DNA of 64,000 nt from Thozetella sp. PMI_491 (Eukaryota > Ascomycota > Sordariomycetes > Chaetosphaeriales > Chaetosphaeriaceae), in NCBI GenBank assembly GCA_021432635.1, contig MU270049.1, positions 188,347 through 252,346 of the forward strand, given 5' to 3'. The notes below the pieces were generated by a model. The model did no database searches, was not told where the DNA came from, and saw only the letters and a program-made list of their open reading frames with translations. Position numbers and translations under genes: made by a program. Below are positions 61,179 through 64,000 of the stretch, piece by piece (position 1 is the stretch's first letter; every line of letters starts with the position of its first letter).

Positions 61179-64000
61179 TATCGTCAGATAAAGATGATGG
61201 CGAAGCGGCGGCGCTCAATCGAAAGGAAGTCGGGGGTGTGTGGGAGATGGGCGAAGTAAAGGAGAGAGCGATGGATGGCCTAAAAATCCGGGACCTGGGA
61301 ATCAGCGATGCCGACTTCCCCAAACCTTGGACCTGGTGCCGCGAACTTTAAAAAACGGCGCCGGAACCTCGCTCGTGGGAGACCCAGGCAAGCGGATGAA
61401 CTGTGCGAAGAAGAAAGAGGGAGGGGGTAGTGGTTCTGGCTGGCTGCTCGGGCCACTCACTGGTCACTTTCGACTCGTCAATCGGGACTGAGCCACGACT
61501 CGGCGGGTCCGAAGGCTCCAAATAGCAATGGCGAATGAGAGGAAACGGCTGGAATGGAATGCAAGCGCTCTGCGTGCAGGTTGCTTGCGGCGAGATTTGT
61601 AAGTGCTTTCTGTCTGAAGAGGCGAAATGGGGGTTCTCGAGTCGATGCAGGCGCGCCCCGAGAGTCTGGGTTTGGCGAAGGAGAAGAGGATTCGACGATT
61701 TCGTCTGGCCGATCTTGGGGGGTGGATGATGGCTTGGCTGGGGGGGGACCCGAAAACCAGAGCGACGGGTAGCCGACAAGCGAACGCTGGGAACGGCTCT
61801 GATTTGGCGCTCGAGACTCGCAGTGCTGGACTAGAAGCAATGCGGCAAATCCCTCTCGCAACGCCCACTGGCCGCCGGACTTGGATTCAGCGCGGGCGAG
61901 CAGGTTCGGGCAGGGTCGAAGTCGATTCGAGGCCGATGAGGTCGTTCGGATGTGGTGCAGGAACGAAAGGGGGATTGAAGGGGAAAGGGAAAGAAGAGAG
62001 GAGTCAAAGACCGGCCGCCCCAGTGCGTGGAGCTGGGACCCGGGCGTGGGTGTGGGTGTGGGTGTACGGGCAAGCCTGGGTGGATTGGCAAGACTGGGAC
62101 TGGGTGCTGGGCTCAGTCTTTGCCTGGGCCTGCCGTGAGGGAAGGAGCAGCGGGGTGGGGCCTCCCCAGGCCGGGGCAGGGACTGGAAATGAACAGCGGG
62201 CGAGAATGTGACAGGCCCCCCATACGGCGATGGCTCTCTCCCGCACACCCACACGAAGCACTCGCCTCTCTCTTTTTTTCTCTCCTTCTTTTTCTTTCCA
62301 CATGCACAGTACGGTACCAAGTACCATCCCATAGTACACACGCGCACTCGCTACTTTCTCTCTCCCCCTCTTACTCACCCCTCCCCCCCTTCCCTCTCCC
62401 GCTCTGGTTAGGAGTGGGCATGGGTTCCGCCCCGGTCAATCTGCTCATCTTTCCCATTCTTCAGGGTGGGGGCACCGTGCGAGAGTTGAGAGACATTCGC
62501 GGCCCGTCGCCAGCCAGTCAGGCATGGGCGCTGGGGCCTCGTCCCGCCCCTTCGTCCACCAGCAACGGCAGGGGAACGCTCCCCCGGCTTGTCGCCGTGT
62601 CGCCACTTGGTGCCCCAGCACCGCGGGGGCAGGCACCGAGCCGGCACTGCTCCCTTCGCAGCCGGGCACAGTGCGAACCCCATCCTGGCCCTGGCTGGGG
62701 CGATGGAACCGGGCTTTCCTTCCTGGCCAAAGGCGACCCTCCATCTCGCCGGGGTCACGCCCTCCCGTTGGTCAGATGCGCCGTGGTGCTGATCCAGGGC
62801 TTAGGTTCTGCCGTCCACTTTGGCCCGCAAGTCGTCCGTCTCGCGCCAATTGGAGACCCGGCCAGCCATCCATTGTCTCCTTTCCTCGGGACGGGACTGG
62901 GACTGGGAGGGGGAGCCAGACACACACCCCAGACACCCAGGAGACTAATACTCGGTAGCTCCAGTGGCTGGGGCCAAGGGGAGGGGGGGGAGGTTGCGAA
63001 GTTGCCTCTTTTCCTTCTTCTCTGCTGGGGTTCGCCGCTCTCGTCCAATCGAATTCCCTGCGCCATCGTGGTGCTCGGCACACAAGGCACTTGCCCTTTC
63101 TGGGCTTTTTTCGCCAGCATCTAAGCACCAGTGTCCACTCGGATCCCTACTCGGAGTGCAAGAGGACTTTGTACCTTACATAGCGCCGACAGTCAGCCAG
63201 GCGCAGGGCTGGGGGGAAAAGGATCTCTCATTTGCACCGCTCTTACCACACAGCACAAGAGTTATGCTGGGATGGGCTGCCGCTTGTCTTCTGCATCTTC
63301 TGCATACGGATAGTATTGACAAGAAAAGAAAAGACAAGAAAAGGCACGGCAAAGGCCGGTCCCGGCAGCCTTCTGAAATTGTCACTGGCATGGCTGCAGC
63401 CGTGGGTGTGTGTGTTCTTCTGCTTCCTCGACATCCCGGCACAATTCACACACCCACACCAACACAGGCGAGACAGATACACACCACACGTGAGCTGTCG
63501 ATGGCCTTCTGATGTTTCTCTCCATCTGTGCCGCTCCCGGTGAGACCAACGCGCTACCCATTTCGTCTCGCCATTGCTCTGGTGCACTGACATCTCGTCC
63601 ACGGAAATCTGGGTCGCCTCTTGCGAGAAATTTCGGCTGACGATGCCGTGATTACTAGGCATTGTCTACTTCGGGTCCCCAGAGCCTGGCAGGGTACAAG
63701 TTCGATAGTACAAACTGGGACGATCCGGTTAGCTAGTGGCCGGTCGCTACCATCCGGACAGTACCTAACGTAGTACTTTAGTACCGGCCTGGGCAGAGTC
63801 AGGGATCCAGGTAATAGGCACATACCCACACTAAAACCCCCCTCTCCCCTCGGCAGACAACGACAAGAGGAGGAAACACATGCGATGGTGACTAAACTCG
63901 CCGCGCCCTTGTTAGTTCCAGAGCAGATCTGTGGCATTCAGCCTGTAAATTGTAAAACACCACGGTTGGCGAAGGCTTTGGACCGGGGAGCGAACGCACG
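61179..64000. other. Upstream region of veA
   Basis: At least 2.8 kb without a convincing gene up to the window edge. The minus strand is pyrimidine-rich over 61500-62350, as expected for the veA leader and promoter. Long frames on both strands here overlap, are low complexity and are probably not coding. A GTGGGT tandem repeat with several GGG runs lies at 62042-62070, and an AAAAG-rich tract near 63320-63345. Confidence 0.5.
62042..62070 (+). repeat. GTGGGT tandem repeat, G-quadruplex candidate
   Basis: Five GGG runs separated by 1-5 nt on the + strand (62042-62044, 62048-62050, 62054-62056, 62060-62062, 62068-62070), about 0.87 kb upstream of the veA start codon on its template strand. 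Confidence 0.6.

Noticed and set aside
61478-62347. 289-codon frame on the minus strand upstream of veA
   Set aside because: Pro/Ser-rich, pyrimidine-driven composition, overlaps another long frame on the opposite strand, and matches no family; more likely veA leader or promoter.
62027-63124. 365-codon frame on the plus strand upstream of veA
   Set aside because: Low-complexity Gly/Pro/Leu/Ser composition, no recognisable domain, overlaps frames on the other strand.

Overview
This window is nuclear DNA of a filamentous ascomycete. The evidence is protein-coding genes broken by short GT-AG introns (mostly 50-130 nt, many with CTAAC/CTGAC-like branch sites), and proteins typical of Pezizomycotina: the velvet regulator VeA, a Zn2Cys6 activator, a GH128 wall glucanase and a fungal LtrA-type membrane protein. 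The VeA and other protein sequences look most like Sordariomycetes, probably Sordariales; that placement is inference. I found no tRNA, rRNA, CRISPR array or intact transposon.

I support thirteen protein genes, with exon structures built by hand so that frames join. From left to right they are: tubulin cofactor B (5.3-6.6 kb, +); a PA/TM/RING-H2 ubiquitin ligase (10.1-11.9 kb, +); an orphan seven-helix membrane protein with eleven exons, one of only 3 nt (15.6-17.5 kb, +); a GH128 glucanase (20.2-21.4 kb, -); a Zn2Cys6 transcription factor (27.7-29.7 kb, +); a fungal protein of unknown function (30.9-32.1 kb, +); an LtrA-family membrane protein (32.4-34.7 kb, -); bifunctional 6-phosphofructo-2-kinase/fructose-2,6-bisphosphatase (36.4-38.6 kb, -); the Tad3 subunit of the tRNA A34 deaminase (42.1-43.4 kb, +); an Nha1/Sod2-type Na+/H+ antiporter (44.9-46.8 kb, +); an Mga2/Spt23-type membrane-tethered transcription factor (49.9-54.5 kb, +); a long disordered protein of unknown function (55.6-57.5 kb, -); and VeA (59.5-61.2 kb, -).

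The genes look like unlinked housekeeping and regulatory loci, not a cluster. Themes that recur are membrane and lipid homeostasis (Mga2-like factor, antiporter, LtrA, a possible sterol-type C6 factor), wall remodelling (GH128), glycolytic control (PFK-2/FBPase-2) and developmental control (VeA). Gene density is low: more than half the window is intergenic, with gaps of up to 6.3 kb in which I see no convincing gene. Those gaps hold homopolymer tracts, including a 152-nt run of C and an assembly gap that ends in another C run, and a repeated near-palindromic GTACAGTAC motif.

I did not find a clearly new multi-gene system. The observations most worth checking are the 3-nt microexon, the last intron of the Mga2-like gene (whose retention would remove the membrane anchor), and the GTACAGTAC intergenic motif.
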